Shown piece after piece: positions 62,519 to 64,000 of a DNA stretch of 64,000 nucleotides. The first letter of the stretch is position 1. The number at the start of each line of letters is the position of its first letter. This DNA comes from Rhizobium sullae. Lineage in GTDB: Bacteria > Pseudomonadota > Alphaproteobacteria > Rhizobiales > Rhizobiaceae. The notes beneath the pieces are model-generated. The model was not told where the DNA came from. It worked only from the letters and a program-made list of their open reading frames with translations, and did not search any database. The stretch spans positions 1,240,001-1,304,000 of the forward strand of contig NZ_CP104144.1 in NCBI RefSeq assembly GCF_025200715.1, given 5' to 3'. The translations under genes were made by a program, and so were the position numbers.

Positions 62519-63535
62519 TTACGGCGTAGCGACGGCGGCCGGGGCGGGCACGCCGAGACGGATTGCCTTCGAGAAGTTGGGCGATAATCCATCCGCCCGC
62601 GCCCGCTCGTCGATTTTCGAAATTTCTCGCAATCGGGCGAGCGGCATCGACGTGTCGATGGCTCCTCGGTCATAGGCGTAGTCGGGAAGATAACCGTTGA
62701 CGATCAGCCGCCAGTCGAACGGCACCTTGTCTCCGGCGACACGCATCAGCTTGGCGACGGTCGTCGTGCAGTTCGTCGTGATCGAGTTGTAGAACTGCGG
62801 AGTCTGGGCAAGGGCGTTGGCCCCGGCGACGTATTCGAGAAGCAGATTTCGTGCCTGCTCGGGACTGGCTCTCAGCCGATAGATTTGCACGTCCTCGCCC
62901 CGCACATTGGAGCGGACGCCGACAACGTCACGTTCGTCCGCGGCAAGGATTACAAGTGGGTCGTTCTTGAAGAGATCGGCAAGGGGAGAAAACGCGCCAC
63001 CGACCTTGTGGCGTACCTCGATCGACCAGGCGAGCTGCTCGCCGCCTTCGAAGCCGAAGCTGAAGATGACATGTGCGATCTTCGGCCCCGCCCAGTATGA
63101 CATGAACAGGTCGACGGTCTTCACCTTGCTGACATCGTAGGTTCGTGTCGTCCAGCGCTCCGTGAAGTCGGAATTGCTTCGCCAGCCGAAGTCCCGGACA
63201 TCAGTCAAGGTCAGCGAATTTCCGTCGACACGACCCGTGACCTGCCGGGCGACATCTGGTGCCCATGCAGCGTTCGCTTCCGGCTTGATCGAGTTCCACC
63301 AGAAGAGAACCGGGGCGAACACGACAGCGAACGAAAGGATGGCTCTCATGCGCAGCCGGCTGGCAAGCGCCGCTACAGTAAAGAGACCGAAGACGAGGAA
63401 GACGCCAGCGCCAATTGCCCGCCCGGCATCAGGCAGTGGCAGGCGATACCAGAGGGCCAGTGAACACCAGGCTGTCAAAGCCGCCATGATTACGGCGACC
63501 GCGAAGTTGAGGATGAGCGCCATCAGTCGAGGCAT
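62519..63535 (-). CDS. DUF4105 (Lnb-like) membrane protein
   Basis: A 338-residue protein. Three hydrophobic helices lie in the first 85 residues (LILNFAVAVIMAALTAWCSLALWY, GVFLVFGLFTVAALA, ILSFAVVFAPVLFWW). A periplasmic DUF4105 domain follows, with the conserved RTYDVSKVKTVDLFMSYWAG, the HVIFSFGF stretch and the Cys motif YNSITTNCTTTVAKL, likely the peptidase-like nucleophile. Function in rhizobia is unknown. ATG 63535 (AAAGGAATAAC upstream) overlaps the end of the previous, frameshifted gene by 13 bases. Confidence 0.85.
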   Translation of the reverse strand: MPRLMALILNFAVAVIMAALTAWCSLALWYRLPLPDAGRAIGAGVFLVFGLFTVAALASRLRMRAILSFAVVFAPVLFWWNSIKPEANAAWAPDVARQVTGRVDGNSLTLTDVRDFGWRSNSDFTERWTTRTYDVSKVKTVDLFMSYWAGPKIAHVIFSFGFEGGEQLAWSIEVRHKVGGAFSPLADLFKNDPLVILAADERDVVGVRSNVRGEDVQIYRLRASPEQARNLLLEYVAGANALAQTPQFYNSITTNCTTTVAKLMRVAGDKVPFDWRLIVNGYLPDYAYDRGAIDTSMPLARLREISKIDERARADGLSPNFSKAIRLGVPAPAAVATP

Positions 63536-63938
63536 GTTATTCCTTTTCTGTAGCCGCGGCAGTGCTGCGACGATTCGGCGATCGCGCGTTCAACGGCGAC
63601 ACAGAATGGCACGACCTTGGCAAGATCCAGCATGGTGCGGATCTCTTTGCCGAGGCCATCTTTGAGGTCGAGCGCCTCGGCGTAACGTCCGTCTCGCTCC
63701 GGAGCCGTAGACGACTCCCACTCTCGCACGAGATGGTCCGCAATGGAAAAGTCGTTGTACGGTTCTCCGAATCTTCATTGCGGGAGGCAAGCGCGTCGAT
63801 CTCCAGCGCCTGCTCGGAAAACCTGCGCTTGGTGACTCCGTGTCGTATCCATTCCTTCGCTCCCGGACAGGCAATGTGAGGGGGGCCCGCACATCGCGCA
63901 GTCGTCATGAATATGACACAGAATCCGACCGACACCAT
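63523..63938 (-). pseudogene. frameshifted small hypothetical gene before the DUF4105 gene
   Basis: From ATG 63938 the frame begins with a hydrophobic stretch (MVSVGFCVIFMTTARCAG, perhaps a weak signal peptide) and reads protein-like through VTKRRFSEQALEIDALASRNEDSEN, then becomes Arg/Ser-rich noise. The sensible continuation PYNDFSIADHLVREWESSTAPERDGRYAEALDLKDGLGKEI... ending GITCLD is in another frame, down to 63523. The shift is at about 63757-63765. The two halves would make roughly 138 residues. I do not recognise the family. It overlaps the DUF4105 start, so the two were probably coupled. A sequencing error is possible. Confidence 0.55.
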
Positions 63939-64000
63939 GTAGGTTACAGTAACACGGCGAGTTTCTTGCGGTGCGCGGCCACCGTGGCTTCAGGCCATCG

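Noticed and set aside
1..64000. CRISPR array, tRNA/rRNA genes or insertion sequences
   Set aside because: No regularly spaced repeat array, no cloverleaf or rRNA-like sequence and no transposase frame were recognised on either strand. A search with dedicated tools could still find a short tRNA or a small IS remnant.

Overview
The window looks like a rhizobial (Rhizobiaceae: Rhizobium/Agrobacterium/Sinorhizobium-type) replicon. The grounds are the high-GC alphaproteobacterial coding style, tight operons with ATGA/TGATG overlaps, a hut locus with HutF (two-step formimidoylglutamate route), the aerobic cob set cobF-M, an HmrR-type copper regulator, MocD/E/F-like proteins, an RHE_PE00001-type protein and two promoters of the EcfG (RpoE2) class. 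The aerobic cob block sits on a chromid in at least some Rhizobium species, so a chromid is possible. No replication, rRNA or tRNA gene, CRISPR array or intact transposon was seen.

Layout. (1) 1-13.8 kb: a GNAT edge fragment, a small membrane protein, a LysR regulator divergent from an aldo/keto reductase, then a six-gene minus-strand sugar uptake/oxidation operon (Gfo/Idh dehydrogenase, TIM-barrel epimerase, binding protein, two permeases, ATPase) starting at a perfect LacI-type palindrome, with its probable LacI repressor divergent and a wrecked ABC ATPase gene in between. A DUF1127 protein, a second LacI regulator and a Bcr/CflA exporter paired with TetR follow. (2) 14.7-34.5 kb: a single-domain response regulator behind an EcfG-type promoter, a class III cyclase fused to TolB-like and TPR parts, a frameshifted hydrolase, alpha-2-macroglobulin + PBP1C, treY behind a second EcfG-type promoter, a copper P-type ATPase + HmrR, a VapBC module, an ECF sigma/anti-sigma pair and a Bax-inhibitor-1 protein. 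(3) 34.5-47.2 kb: the histidine utilization locus (hutC, hutF / hutI, hutH, hutU, hutD) with a toxin-antitoxin pair between hutU and hutD, followed by a NitT/TauT-type ABC transporter ending in a second HutC-like regulator. (4) 47.2-52.8 kb: a minus-strand operon of MocD-like diiron oxygenase, MocE-like Rieske ferredoxin, MocF-like reductase and a PanB-like protein without the usual PanB active site, divergent from a LacI regulator and an IolI-like isomerase. Near-identical perfect palindromes lie at both promoter regions. This is the most original part of the window and looks like an uncharacterised oxidative (perhaps O-demethylating) cyclitol or sugar pathway. (5) 52.8-60.4 kb: cobM, cobL, cobK (opposite strand), cobJ, cobI, cobH, cobG, cobF and a DUF2938 membrane protein. 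(6) 60.5-64 kb: an eroded region with a DUF4239 protein, a 5'-truncated hydrolase remnant, a DUF4105 protein and a frameshifted small gene.

How the parts work together: the window is mainly catabolic and accessory. Three LacI regulators, two HutC-type GntR regulators, TetR, LysR and MerR proteins sit next to their likely targets, and for several of them a matching palindrome is visible. All calls come from reading the sequence. No database search or computation was run.
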